Source: Deltaproteobacteria bacterium (GTDB taxonomy: Bacteria; Lernaellota; Lernaellaia; JACKCT01). Taken from it: 64,000 nt of DNA. Below, piece by piece: positions 22,982 to 32,926 of this stretch. Within the stretch, counting starts at the first letter, position 1. Each line of letters starts with the position of its first letter. Below the pieces are notes generated by a model that was not told where the DNA came from, did no database searches, and worked only from the letters and a program-made list of their open reading frames with translations. Location of the stretch: NCBI GenBank assembly GCA_027493875.1, contig JAOSJX010000012.1, positions 1 to 64,000 on the forward strand, given 5' to 3'. The position numbers were made by a program, and so were the translations under genes.

Positions 22982-24206
22982 TCAGAACTCCGCGTCCACG
23001 ATCCGGATCGCCTCTTCAAAAATATCCGTCACCTTGCGCATCGTGTCGGGATCGCAGTTCTCCGGAACGTCGGTGTGCCAATGGTAGTTGGGCGGGCAGT
23101 CGTCCTCGTCCAAACAGAGCAGGCCGCACGCCTTGTAGCCGCGCACCGTGCCCGGCGTAATATCCGTTCCGCCGGTGCGCAGGACGATCGGGTCCAGGGG
23201 CCGTGGCCGGTCCGTTTGGCGGCGAGAAAAAAGCGCGCCGGTCAGCGCCGCGTCGTGCCGTTCGATCGTCCCGACGCCCTCGCCGGTAATGATGCGCGGG
23301 CGCGCCTGGCCGCACGTTTCCGGCACGAAAATGTATGTCCGGTCCTTATCAAGAATCGGCCGGCGGTCGTCCAAAAAATTTCGCCATGCCGTTCATGTAC
23401 GTTTCCTCGGAACCGTCACCGAGATACCAGATCTCGCTGTTCGCCAGCGGCTTGTCGTTAAAACGCCGCGCCAGATCGAGCATCACCGCCACCGCGGACG
23501 CGTTATCGCTCGCGCCGGGGCTGATCGCGGCGAATTCCAACTGCGTGAACAGCACCGAATGAATGAGGTTGAAGATCGCAAGGAAAACGAGAATCCATTT
23601 CACGGCGGCGGCGCCGCCCGTCGCCCCGTACAATAGACTGACCGGCGCCACGGCCGCGACGGACCAAAACCAAAACCACAAGTAAAGCGGCTGCATCCCG
23701 AAAGCCGCTTTGAAAAGCTTCGTCGACGAACGCACGCTGTTCGGATTAAGTGTGAGGCCCATCTGCCCCGCGTCGATGTGCGACGCGATGATAATGCGTT
23801 TGACGGGATCGGCCCCTTCTTTCGCTCCCGGGGCGGAGACCTTGCCGATGACATGGCGGCTTTCGCGCTTCGGCATGAGCTTGCGCAGCATATAAAAGCG
23901 CGTCGATGAATCACCCCAGAACGAAATGATAACCGGCACGGTCAAAATCGCCGCCCAGACCGGCGAGCACGTCGCGAGCCAGCAGAGCAGCGCGGCGAAC
24001 ACGCCGTGCAGCGCCCACGTGATCGGAAAATGCGGCGCGAGCATAAACGGCTCGATGGACGGACTCATCCCGAGTTCACGCAGTCGTTCGGCCACGTAAT
24101 CCGCGGCCTTCGCTTCGCCGGGGGTCGCGGGACCGCGATGCGGGATCGAAGCGAGCGCCGACACGTCGTCCATAAAGCGCTCGCCGCTCGTATTTTTCTC
24201 GGCCAT
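22982..24206 (-). CDS. Membrane-associated M28-family metallopeptidase
   Basis: About 407 residues from the ATG at 24206, with AAAAGGAAAAAT upstream. Zinc-site motifs: IIIASHIDAG (His and Asp ligands), GASDNASAVAVMLDLARRF (bridging Asp), GDGSEETYM (Glu-Glu) and a late WHTDVPENCDPDTM with the final His. Hydrophobic segments at about residues 64-95 and 165-225 interrupt the peptidase fold, so it is probably an integral membrane aminopeptidase-like enzyme. One frame change lies near 23375 in a run of A. It lies alone between the repeat proteins and the divergent unknown gene at 24430. Confidence 0.8.
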
Positions 24207-24323
24207 GATTTTTCCTTTTTGTTGCCCGTACGGTAAGAAAGGCCGCTCACGATAGCATCCGCACGATGTTTGGCAAGGCGTGGCCGCCGTGTCGGTGAGG
24301 AACTGGTCGCGGTTTTTTTCGTC

Positions 24324-24386
24324 CCTTGCCCTTCGTCCCTCGCACCTCGCACCTCGTACCTCGTCCCTAACTTCATCCCTCATCCT
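24324..24386. repeat. Period-7 degenerate tandem repeat
   Basis: Heptamers such as CGCACCT, CGTACCT and CGTCCCT run in tandem, then decay to TTCATCCCTCATCC. It lies between the M28 peptidase start and the ATG at 24430, where both promoters should be. Confidence 0.7.
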
Positions 24387-24429
24387 TCCGAATCCGTTCG
24401 CTTCGCGGTCTATGGGGAGGGAACAAACG

Positions 24430-25569
24430 ATGCTCCTGACGAACACCCATATCCGCGCCGCCGGCGAACACGTCGCCGAAAACCTTGAAAAGATCGACGC
24501 TTCCCGCCTCGATATCGGCCGCGCGCTCGCCGAAATGTTCTACGGAAACGACCGCGCCCGGTTCGAATCCCGCCTCCGGAAGCACGCGAGCGTCAGAAAA
24601 CTCGCGCGTTATCTACGGACGGATCGCGGCGAATCGCGAAGCCCCACCTACTACCGGCGCATGATCGCCGCGTACTTCCAGGAACCCGACCTGGGCCTCA
24701 CCGCCGACGAGGCGCGCGGACTCACCTACCGCCACCGCGTCGACCTCCTGCGCGTGCCCGTTTCCGACAAACCGTCCTGGGCCCGGCGCATCCTCGACGA
24801 AAAGCTGACTACGCGCCGCTTCGCCGCCCTCGTCGCCGAGGCCTACGGCCCGAACAAACCGGTGCGGACCCACGCGGATAAACTCCGTTCCCTCTCCAAA
24901 CAAATGACGCGCGTGCTCACGTCCTGGCCGGACGCCCCGCCCGAACTCGCTCAACATCTCACCAACTTCACCGCCGCCCTGCGGACGCACCACCCCGTGA
25001 CCGTGCCCGTGCCCGTGCCCGGTTCCCACGCCGTAGCTTCGCGAAGGCGGGTGCCCGACCCTGGGAACGCCGAGCCCCTGCTCGGCCCACCACCACGGAC
25101 GAACAACGTGAGTCCGCACCCAACGTCCACCCCGTCCACTCCGTCCATCTCGTCCATCCCCCAATCAAAATTCGAAATTCGCCAATCGGACGTGCGTCCG
25201 CACACCCCCGACCCTGTAGCCTGTAGCCTGCCGCCTGGAGCCTCCTCGGCGGCCTGCCGCGCCGACTCGTCTCGACGAAGCCTCGCGAAGTCGGAAGCCT
25301 CCGGCGAAGGCGGGTCCTCTGCGTTGAAAAAAGCACCCCCACTCCCCATTCCGAATTCGATATTCGAAATTCCGATTATCTCTCCCTCTGGCGACGCGTC
25401 CGCGAATCGATCGAAGGGGGAGCTCGGCGGCGCGATCGACCCCGAAGATCTCGACGGCCTCGCCCGCACGCTCGAACGCGCGCAAAAATCCGAAGACGAA
25501 GCGCGGACCCGCGCGCCGTCCCGCATCCAAGTCGTCAACATCCCCATTCCCGGCATCGACGACCCATAA
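24430..25569 (+). CDS. Unknown protein; C-terminal half built from repeat DNA
   Basis: About 379 residues. The N-terminal 180 residues (MLLTNTHIRAAGEHVAENLE, DIGRALAEMFYGNDRARFES, SPTYYRRMIAAYFQEPDL) look like an ordinary charged helical protein that I cannot assign. From about residue 190 to 325 the coding DNA consists of repeat modules: GTGCCC hexamers near 25003, a CGCCGAGC/GCTCGG hairpin near 25066, 9-base GTCCAC units near 25120, CCTGTAG heptamers near 25216 and ATTCCGA/ATTCGAA heptamers near 25360. The last 50 residues (IDPEDLDGLARTLERAQKSE) look protein-like again, so the frame survives across the insert. It may be a real gene that tolerated repeat insertion, with a disordered linker. 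Confidence 0.55.
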   Translation: MLLTNTHIRAAGEHVAENLEKIDASRLDIGRALAEMFYGNDRARFESRLRKHASVRKLARYLRTDRGESRSPTYYRRMIAAYFQEPDLGLTADEARGLTYRHRVDLLRVPVSDKPSWARRILDEKLTTRRFAALVAEAYGPNKPVRTHADKLRSLSKQMTRVLTSWPDAPPELAQHLTNFTAALRTHHPVTVPVPVPGSHAVASRRRVPDPGNAEPLLGPPPRTNNVSPHPTSTPSTPSISSIPQSKFEIRQSDVRPHTPDPVACSLPPGASSAACRADSSRRSLAKSEASGEGGSSALKKAPPLPIPNSIFEIPIISPSGDASANRSKGELGGAIDPEDLDGLARTLERAQKSEDEARTRAPSRIQVVNIPIPGIDDP

Positions 25570-25603
25570 CCCCAATTTCCCATATCACACGTACCCCCCG
25601 GCC

Positions 25604-25701
25604 CCTGTCCCCTGGCCACTGGCCACTGGCTACTGGCCACTGGCAACTGGCCACTGGCTACTGGCCACTGGCCACTGGCAACTGTCCCCTGGCCACAGGC
25701 G
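25604..25701. repeat. Period-7 CCACTGG-type tandem array
   Basis: About 12 heptamers, mostly GGCCACT with GGCTACT and GGCAACT variants at positions 4-5, end in GTCCCCT. It stops about 38 bases before the subtilase ATG, so it lies in that gene's leader or promoter. Confidence 0.9.
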
Positions 25702-25738
25702 GCGACGACATGTTAATTTGCCGCGCCACGAGCGACGT

Positions 25739-28700
25739 ATGAAGACGACATTGCGAATACTTATTTTCGCCGCGGCGTTGGCGATGGCCGCGGTGCCCGT
25801 GACGGCCGGCAATCCGGACTGGCCTAACGGCCCGGACGAGGACCCGCGCCTTGAAACGCCGGACGACCTCGGCTCCGGGCGCTGGTACCTGTACAGCTAC
25901 ATCCCGGACGAGAACGTCGACTCGATTCGGCCGGAGGAAGCGGATTTAGGCTCCGGCATCCACGCCGACGCGGCGTGGCAGGTGACGACCGGGACGCCGG
26001 AGGTTGTCATCGCCGTTCTCGACTCGGGCATCAACTGGGACGAGATCGATCTCATCAACAAAATTTATCTCAACGCCGGTGAGTTGCCGATTCCCGAAGG
26101 CGCCGCCGGGTACGACGCCAACGAGGACGGCGTTTTCAACATGCGCGATTACACCGGCGACTCGCGTATTGACGACGCCAACGGCAACGGCCGTATCGAC
26201 GCCGGCGATCTCATTCGTATTTTCTCCGACGAAACGGACGGCGACGGCAACGGCTACGTGGACGATATCGCGGGATGGGACTTCTACCGTCACGACAACG
26301 ATCCCGCCGATGACACGCGCTACGGCCACGGCACCGGTGAGGCGAAACAGGCCGCCGCGGAAACCAACAACGGCCACGGCGGCCCCGGGGTCTGTCCCGA
26401 GTGTCTGATTCTCCCGGTGCGCGTCGGCGATAGTTTCGTCGCGGAGGCCAATCGGTTCGCTCAGGGCGTCGTGTTCGCCGCGGACTCGGGCGTCGGCGTC
26501 ATCCTCGAAGCCCTCGGCGCCATCAACAATACGGATTTCGCGCGCGACGCCGTCGCTTACGCGCTGTCCCGCGGCATTTCGTTCGCGGCGTCGGCGGCGG
26601 ATGAGAACAGCTTTCACCACAACTATCCGGCGAACTACAACGGCACCATTTATACGAACAACGTCGTGTACGACACGATGGAGCGCGACGCGGCCACAAG
26701 TTTCATGGCCCTCGATACGTGCACCAATTGGGGGCCGAAGGTTACCGTCAGCGCGGCCTCCAACAATTGCTCGTCCGGCGCCACCGGGCACATAGGCGGC
26801 GCCCTCGGCTTGATCCATTCATACGGCGTGGAGCTCGGTCTCGATCCGCCGCTTTCTCCCGCCGAGGTGATGGGCCTCGTCACGATGAGCGCGTCGGACG
26901 TCTACAATCCCGAAGGGGAAGACAACGAGCGCGTCTACCCGAGCCTGCCGGGGTGGGACAAATATTTCGGCCACGGCCGGCTCAACCTGCGCGCGGCCCT
27001 CGATTTGATCGCCGACGGCATGATCCCGCCCGAGGCGTTGGTCGAAAGCCCGCGGTGGTTCGGAACCGATTCACGCCGACACCGCCGTGACCGTCACGGG
27101 CCGCGTCGACGCGCCGCGTTCCGCCTCCTACGACTACCGTCTGTACGCGCAATGGGGTCTCACGCCGGACGACGGCGAACGCGTGCTGATCGGTTCGGCG
27201 TCCGATCGGACGACCGCGACAGACGGCGTGCTCGGCGTGCTGTCGCCGAGCGACCTGCCCGCGGCAAAAGCCGTCAACAACGACCCGACGGCGGATAATG
27301 CGGTGCTCCTGACGTTGGAAGTCGAGAACGATCTCGGCGCGCGCGTCCTTTACTATCACCAGTTCTTTTGGATGGTGGACGACGGCGCGCGCGACGATTT
27401 TCCGCGGTATCTCGACGGCTCGATGGAATCGTCGCCGGTCATGGCCGATCTCGACGGCGACGGCGCGTTCGAACTGATCGTCGCCACCGACGCCGGCGAG
27501 GTTCACGCCTTCCGCGGCGACGGTTCGGAGATGCCCGGGTGGCCGGTGCGCACCGCCCACGTCGAGGGACAGGAGCCGGCGGGCGCCTACCGCGGATCGG
27601 CGGCCTACGCGGTGCACGGGCTCGATCCGGACCGAACGCAGTCCGTCCTCGGCGCCATCGCCGCCGCGGATCTGGACGGCGACGGAACAATGGAGATCGC
27701 GGCCGCGGCGTTTAACGGAGCGCTGCACGTCTGGGAACCGGACGGTTCGGAACGCCCCGGTTTTCCCGTTTGGCCGGATCCCGCAAATCTGGACAGCGCG
27801 CGCGTCGATTACGGTTTCGTCGGCTCCCCGGTACTCTTCGACCTCGACGGCGACGACGCGCTCGAGATCATCGCCGGAGCCATGGATCAACGCGTCTACG
27901 TCTGGCGCGAGGACGGGACGCCGCAACCCGGTTGGCCGGTGCTCTGCCGCGACGCGGGCCGCGAGGCGCGCATCGTGTCGAGTCCGGCCATCGGCGATCT
28001 GGACGGTGACGGAACGATCGAGCTCATCGTGACGACCGGCGAGCGCCACGGCGACGAAGGACGCATCTACGCCCTCTATCCGGACGGAGACGCGCACGTC
28101 GGTGGCGCCTACCTTCCGGGCTGGCCCATCAGCGCGTGGAGCCTGATGCTCGACTACCTGCCGTTCGTGGGGGAGGGCATCGTCACCAGCCCGGTCGTCG
28201 CCGACTTCGACGGCGACGGCGCCGACGAAATCGCGCTCAACGCCGGCATCTCGCTGCCGACCATCTGGGACGGAGACGGCACCGTCTGGCGCATCATGTC
28301 GCCGCTGGCCGGCGGCGCCTTTACCGATACCGAGGAGTTTCTCATGGGCGCCCTCGGCGGCAACTACGCCATCGCCGCGCCGAACGCGAACGGCCGCCTT
28401 GCCCTCGTGACCGGCGGCGTCGGGCTGATGTTTGGGCTTCAGCAAATTGTGCCGGGCTATCGTATTCCGAACGACAATCTGCTTGGCCTCTGGTGGGCGA
28501 ATACCGGGTCGCGGCCGAACGCCTGGCCGCGCATCATGGAAGACATGCAAATGATCTCCGGGCATGCCGTGGCGGATATTAACGGCGACGGCTTGCCGGA
28601 AATCATCAGCGGCTCGGGCGGGCACTACGTTCACGCGTATAATATCGACGGCCACGAACCGACCGGATGGCCGAAGTTCACCGGCGGCTGGATCGCGGCC

Positions 28701-29089
28701 ACCCCCGCCGTCGGCGATATGGACGGCGACGGCTACCTCGAAGTCGCGGTAGGAACGCGCGAAGGTCATTTGTTCGTATGGAACACGACCGGACGCGCCG
28801 ACGGCGAAATCCAGTGGAGTTCGTACGCTCACGATCCGCGAAACACCGGCAATTGGGCGACGCCGCTCCCGGCGCAAAACGGTCCCCGCCCGACACGGAT
28901 GACGACGACGCGGACGACGATATCGATGACGACTCCGGCGACGACGACACGTCGTCGGACGATGACGCGGGTGATGACGACGCCGACGACGATGCGGTCT
29001 CGGACGATGATATCGACGATGATACGGAGGTGCCGCCGGCCGGAGACGAAAGCTCGTCCGGGTCGGACGGCGGTTCTTGCGGTTGCTGA
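25739..29089 (+). CDS. Secreted subtilase-like protease with FG-GAP repeats and Asp-rich C-terminus
   Basis: About 1,115 residues. Signal peptide: MKTTLRILIFAAALAMAAVP. The S8 domain shows the Asp motif (VVIAVLDSGINWD) and His motif (RYGHGTGEA). In place of the usual GTSMAxP the serine region reads CSSGATGHIGG, so a serine is present but in an atypical setting. EF-hand-like loops (DANGNGRIDAGDL, DGDGNGYVDDI) lie within the domain. From about residue 560 at least six FG-GAP/VCBS blades follow (VMADLDGDGAFELIVAT, AAADLDGDGTMEIAAAA, VADFDGDGADEIALNAG). The C-terminus is an Asp-rich tract ending GSDGGSCGC. Frame changes lie near 27070 and 28885. It may be an active protease or a degenerate adhesin. 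Confidence 0.75.
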
Positions 29090-29111
29090 AAGAAACAGCG
29101 GGGAAAAGACG

Positions 29112-29612
29112 ATGAATTATGCGATCAAATCATGGGCGATCGTTTTGCTGGCCGTGTTCTTCGCCGCGTCGTCCGCGTGGGCGGGAGCGGAGATCGGAAA
29201 ACCGGCGCCGGATTTCACGGTCAAGGACGGCGCGGGAAAGGACGTCAAGCTCTCCGATTTCAAAGGCAAACCGGTGCTCGTGAATATCTGGGCGAGCTGG
29301 TGCGCGCCGTGCCGGACGGAACTGCCGAAGCTCGATGCGCTGGCCGTGGAATTGAAAAGCAAGGGCGCGGTGGTTTTGGCCGTGAACATCGATGACGACA
29401 AAGCCAACGCGGATAAAGCGTTGCGCCGGTTGGCGCCGCAAGGTCTGACGGTCGTTTTCGATGTCGAGAAAAAGGCCCCCGCGGCGCTTGGCGCGCCCGC
29501 GATGCCGACCTCGGTCATCGTCGATAAGGACGGGGTCGTTCGCCACGTCAACGAAGGCTACGACGGCGGCGACGAAATCAAGATGGGCGATATCTTGAAG
29601 TCGCTTCTGTAG
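29112..29612 (+). CDS. TlpA/ResA-like periplasmic thioredoxin-fold protein
   Basis: 166 residues, intact. Signal peptide SWAIVLLAVFFAASSAWAGA, then the redoxin core: IGKPAPDFTVKDGAGKDVKL, LVNIWASWCAPCRTELPKL with the CxxC active site, and AMPTSVIVDKDGVVRHV with the cis-Pro loop. Such proteins reduce periplasmic disulfides, often for cytochrome c maturation. It starts 22 bases after the subtilase stop and is convergent with DUF3570. TlpA-like redoxins often neighbour DUF3570 and DUF4266 genes (family knowledge), so it may belong functionally to that cluster. Confidence 0.88.
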   Translation: MNYAIKSWAIVLLAVFFAASSAWAGAEIGKPAPDFTVKDGAGKDVKLSDFKGKPVLVNIWASWCAPCRTELPKLDALAVELKSKGAVVLAVNIDDDKANADKALRRLAPQGLTVVFDVEKKAPAALGAPAMPTSVIVDKDGVVRHVNEGYDGGDEIKMGDILKSLL

Positions 29613-29624
29613 AGCCGGACCGCG

Positions 29625-30812
29625 TTAGAATTCAGCCAGGATATTTGCGCTTCCGAGAACGGCCTCAAACCCGTCGGGCACGCCTTCGCGGTCGGATTGC
29701 GTGTAGTAGTCGAGCTTGAAACCGCCGGAAAGCAAGAAATTGGGCGCGAGCGTCTGCCGGTCGAAAAACTGAAGCCGCCCGCCCACGAGTTGCGACTGAA
29801 ATTCTTCCATCACGGGGCTTGCGCTGTACAGGTCGTCCTCGGGCGTCACGTCGAAAGCAAGCATGTCCGACGCGGTCTGCGTGTAATACCGTCCGTGAAA
29901 CCCGAACAGAACGTGCCTTCCCAGGTATTGGAACCACTCGCCCTCGTAGGTACTCGATCGAATATCCCAATCGTCCTGGTAGTATCGATACCCCGCGTGC
30001 AGGCTCGACCCCGGCCACAGGTATTGGATGATGCGCGCCGATCCCGCGTAACGCATGCGCCGGTTGGGAAGACGCTCCGGAATCGCGACCACGTCGCCGC
30101 CGCTCTGGTGCTGCCTCACTTCGCGGATCGGGTCCGCCAGCGCGCCCGTGTAGTCGGAATACGTGGCCGTCAGTTGCCCGATCGTCCGGCGCGAAAGGAT
30201 CTGCGTCAGGCTCAGGATGTAGCCGTCGACGTTTTTACGTTTGGGGTAGTCGTAACGTTCCGTGACCTGCTCGTCGTCCGTATCGATGCGGTCGAAATTG
30301 TGGAAATAGGTGGCCGAAAGCGTCGTGTTTCGGAGAGCGAAATATTGAAGAAACGTCGCGTAAACCGTCTGCGACTTATAGAGCGGTTCGTCGGAAACGA
30401 TGACCCCCGCCGTGACGGAGGATTCCTTGATATCCGCGCCGGCGTAAGCGGAAAGCTCCACGCGCCGGCTGTCGAAATTCGGCGTTTTCGAGAAAAGATC
30501 GGTCCGCTCATTACCGGCGGAAAAACCGCCGACGTAGCCCATGGAATCTTCGCGCCGCGACGTCGCGCCGGTGGAGCCGTCCGTCTCCGCCTTCGTGCTC
30601 GCCGCGGAGATGCCGTCCACGAGAAACTGGGCGCCCGCCCGGTAGTGGTCCGCGAATTCGCCGTCGGCCTTGAGAATGCCGGTGACGATATAACTCGCCT
30701 CCGAGTCGGCGTACCCGGAGAGATAGGATTTGACGCTATCGGAGAGCCCCACGGAGGGAACGGCCAGGACAAGAACGCACACCAAGGCTCGCGCAACGTG
30801 AGAAGTTTTCAT
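29625..30812 (-). CDS. DUF3570-family outer-membrane protein
   Basis: 395 residues, intact. Signal peptide ALVCVLVLAVPSVGLSDS, then DUF3570-like text: GGFSAGNERTDLFSKTPNFD, VELSAYAGADIKESSVTAGV, TTLSATYFHNFDRIDTDDEQ, IGQLTATYSDYTG and AGSARIIQYLWPGSSLHAGY. The many short amphipathic strands suggest a beta-barrel or surface protein; the function of DUF3570 is not established. It lies 9 bases downstream of DUF4266, so the two form an operon. DUF3570, DUF4266, an FMN-transferase-like protein and a redoxin commonly travel together; no ApbE-type gene is visible here. Confidence 0.8.
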   Translation of the reverse strand: MKTSHVARALVCVLVLAVPSVGLSDSVKSYLSGYADSEASYIVTGILKADGEFADHYRAGAQFLVDGISAASTKAETDGSTGATSRREDSMGYVGGFSAGNERTDLFSKTPNFDSRRVELSAYAGADIKESSVTAGVIVSDEPLYKSQTVYATFLQYFALRNTTLSATYFHNFDRIDTDDEQVTERYDYPKRKNVDGYILSLTQILSRRTIGQLTATYSDYTGALADPIREVRQHQSGGDVVAIPERLPNRRMRYAGSARIIQYLWPGSSLHAGYRYYQDDWDIRSSTYEGEWFQYLGRHVLFGFHGRYYTQTASDMLAFDVTPEDDLYSASPVMEEFQSQLVGGRLQFFDRQTLAPNFLLSGGFKLDYYTQSDREGVPDGFEAVLGSANILAEF

Positions 30813-30820
30813 GACGGCCT

Positions 30821-31048
30821 CTACTTACAGCCGCAACCGCCGGTGGCGCCGCCGTACCCGCCGGCCGAGCCTTCCCGCGTTTCGCAGAGTTTGAGGTCGT
30901 GTTGACGGTCCAGGTCGAAATAATCGAACTGCATGATGGGGTCCGCGAGGATCTCGCGTTCGTAGGGTTGGACGACCACGCACGACGCGGCGACGACGAT
31001 CAGCAAGGCGGCGACAATCAGCCAAACCACAAAAAATTTCGATTTCAT
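30821..31048 (-). CDS. DUF4266 small lipoprotein
   Basis: 75 residues from the ATG at 31048, with GGAGGA upstream. A hydrophobic N-terminus ends in a possible lipobox (VAASC). The mature part is VVQPYEREILADPIMQFDYF and ends GSAGGYGGATGGCGCK. The ADPIMQFD core and the glycine-rich GCGC tail are the DUF4266 signature. Its partner DUF3570 follows in the same operon. It faces a divergent heme-barrel gene across a perfect FNR-type box. Confidence 0.85.
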   Translation of the reverse strand: MKSKFFVVWLIVAALLIVVAASCVVVQPYEREILADPIMQFDYFDLDRQHDLKLCETREGSAGGYGGATGGCGCK

Positions 31049-31126
31049 AAATTCCTCCACTACAAGATACGGCAAACCGATCCGCCAGTATCCGCCGCGA
31101 GAGGCGCACGGGCAACGGCCCGATGT

Positions 31127-31140
31127 TTGATCTGGATCAA
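31127..31140. promoter_or_regulatory. FNR/CRP-family operator, perfect TTGAT-N4-ATCAA
   Basis: TTGATCTGGATCAA matches the FNR consensus exactly. It lies 79 bases upstream of the DUF4266 start and about 70 bases before the start point predicted from the TATAAT at 31191, a distance compatible with class I activation of the plus-strand operon. Control by an FNR-like oxygen or redox sensor is inferred; the regulator gene is not in the window. Confidence 0.7.
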
Positions 31141-31167
31141 GTCCGGCGAAAAGAATGGAAAATCACA

Positions 31168-31196
31168 TTGTTCACATGGATTGAGGACCCTATAAT
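31168..31196 (+). promoter_or_regulatory. Sigma-70-type promoter for the heme-barrel operon
   Basis: A perfect -10 element TATAAT (31191-31196) is preceded at 17 bases by a weak -35 (TTGTTC, 31168). A weak -35 with an upstream FNR box is the usual form of an activator-dependent promoter. The leader to the ATG at 31287 is about 85 bases. Confidence 0.55.
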
Positions 31197-31286
31197 TACC
31201 TGCGATGTTTCCGGCGGCGCCGTCGTCCGCCCGCTGACCGGCGGGTTCGCGGAAGAGGTCGTCGCGCCGTTTGAGGGAGGGAATGA

Positions 31287-32443
31287 ATGGTTGGTCGTTT
31301 GGTCCGGGGCTTGGGCGCCGCTTTGGTCGCCGCCGTTTTCGCGTTCGTCCTCTTCCTTCCCACGCAGGTGCCGGCCCGGCCGGAACTCGGCGCGCGGATC
31401 AATTCCGGCTGCTGGAAATGCCATGTCAATCCGACCGGCGGCGGCATGCGCAATCAGAAAGGCCTCCAGTCCTCGAACAATTTGTCCCTCAGCGCGTCCA
31501 AGGATGCGTTGGCCGAAAAATATCCGGAGTTTTTGAATTCGATCCGAGCGTCGGCACGCACATCCAAATCGGCAGCGACGTCCGGCTGATGTATTTCAAC
31601 GAACAGGACGACCCGGAATTGACCCCGGAGGAGCAGCCCGAGGGCTCCACGTTCTACCTGATGCAGGCCGCGCTGCACGCCAAAGCGCAGCTTCTGCCGA
31701 TCTTTCAGGTCGTCTACAGCTATGACGCGGCGCAAAACGCCGTCGAAGCCTTCGGGCTCATCGACGAGCTGCCCGGCGGCCTCTATCTGAAAGCCGGACG
31801 GTTCATCCTGCCCTACGGCCTTCGCTTCGACGACCACACGATTTTCACCCGCGCCCCGCTGGGCTTTCACAACATCAGCCAGGACTCGGGCGTGGAGATC
31901 GGCGTGCGTCCCGGGCCGGCCTTTCTCGTCGCGTCGCTGACCAACGGCAACATGGGCGAGCAGGCGATGGACCGCGACAAGAGCCACTACGCCTTCACCA
32001 CGCAGGGCGGCGTGCGTTTCTGGAAAATCGGTGTCGGCGGGAGCTACTTCCTGAACAACCGCGAGGGATTCGACCGCCAGGTCTTCGGGCCGTGGGCGAC
32101 GTTCGGCTGGGGGCCGGTCGCGCTGCTTGCGGAATTCGACGTCTTCAAACAGGAAGTGCCGCACGAAACGCGTCCCGGCGAGCTCGACGACCGGATCGGG
32201 TCCGGCTCCATGGCGCAGGCCGACGTCAAAGTGATCGACGGCCTTTATGTGCAGGGCCGGTATTCCCACATGGACACCGACTGGGAGGTCGACGAAACCT
32301 TCATGGATCAATGGGCGGGCGGGCTGCTCGTTTACCCGATCCCTTATTTGCAGCTTCAGGCGCAGTACCGATGGAACCGTGAACCGGACCTGGTGGAGTA
32401 CGACAACAACCAGGTCATGATTCAGGGCCATTTCTTCTTCTAG
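31287..32443 (+). CDS. Outer-membrane barrel protein with N-terminal CxxCH heme motif
   Basis: About 385 residues from the ATG at 31287, with GGGAGG upstream. The signal peptide (LGAALVAAVFAFVLFLPTQV) is followed by INSGCWKCHVNPTGGGMRNQ, a single c-type heme site, then a strand-rich porin-like region: VGTHIQIGSDVRLMYFNEQD, YLKAGRFILPYGLRFDDHTI, GVEIGVRPGPAFLVASLTNG and a terminal MIQGHFFF. A heme site fused to a barrel suggests electron passage at the outer membrane, but no characterised relative is recognised. One frame change lies near 31540. It leads an operon with two mono-heme proteins. Confidence 0.7.
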
Positions 32444-32456
32444 AGGGAGCTTGGCG

Positions 32457-32885
32457 ATGGGCCGTTCGAGATTTGGCGTGATGTTTCTGCTGGCGATCGT
32501 GCTCGGCGTCGGGTCGGCTCTGAGCGAAACCGCTTGCGACGATATCGTCTACGGCGAGCGCGACGTGGCGCCGGGCGAGGGATTGCCGGGCGACGACGAC
32601 ACGGCCGGAGACGACGATACCGGCGGGCCCATCGACGCGCCCACGTGGGCGAGCTTCGTCGAAGGATTCATGATGGATTATTGCGTGCGTTGCCATGGCG
32701 ATCCGCCGAGCAGCAGCGCGCCGTTCGCGCTCGAAACCTACGATCAGGTGGTGGACCACTTGAACCGTGTCGTCGCGCGCACCGCGACGGAAAACGGCGG
32801 CATGCCGCCGACCGGTCCGTTCCCCACGCAAGACGAACGCGACGCGCTCGTGGCCTGGGCCGACGCCGGGGCGCCGCTCGAATGA
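32457..32885 (+). CDS. Mono-heme c-type cytochrome-like exported protein, Asp-rich linker
   Basis: 142 residues, intact. Signal peptide VMFLLAIVLGVGSALSETAC (possible lipidation at the last Cys), a short Asp-rich linker, then a small domain with YCVRCHGDPPSSSA (CxxCH) and a distal MPPTGPFPTQDERDALVAW. This is the cytochrome c / planctomycete-C-like fold, where Met of MPP is the likely sixth heme ligand. It is downstream of the heme-barrel gene by 13 bases. Confidence 0.7.
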   Translation: MGRSRFGVMFLLAIVLGVGSALSETACDDIVYGERDVAPGEGLPGDDDTAGDDDTGGPIDAPTWASFVEGFMMDYCVRCHGDPPSSSAPFALETYDQVVDHLNRVVARTATENGGMPPTGPFPTQDERDALVAWADAGAPLE

Positions 32886-32926
32886 CATGAAGGCCCGCGC
32901 CGACCGTGCGGGCGGAGGATCGAACG

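Noticed and set aside
25604..25701. Possible CRISPR array
   Set aside because: The repeats are 7 bases with no spacers, and no cas genes are nearby.
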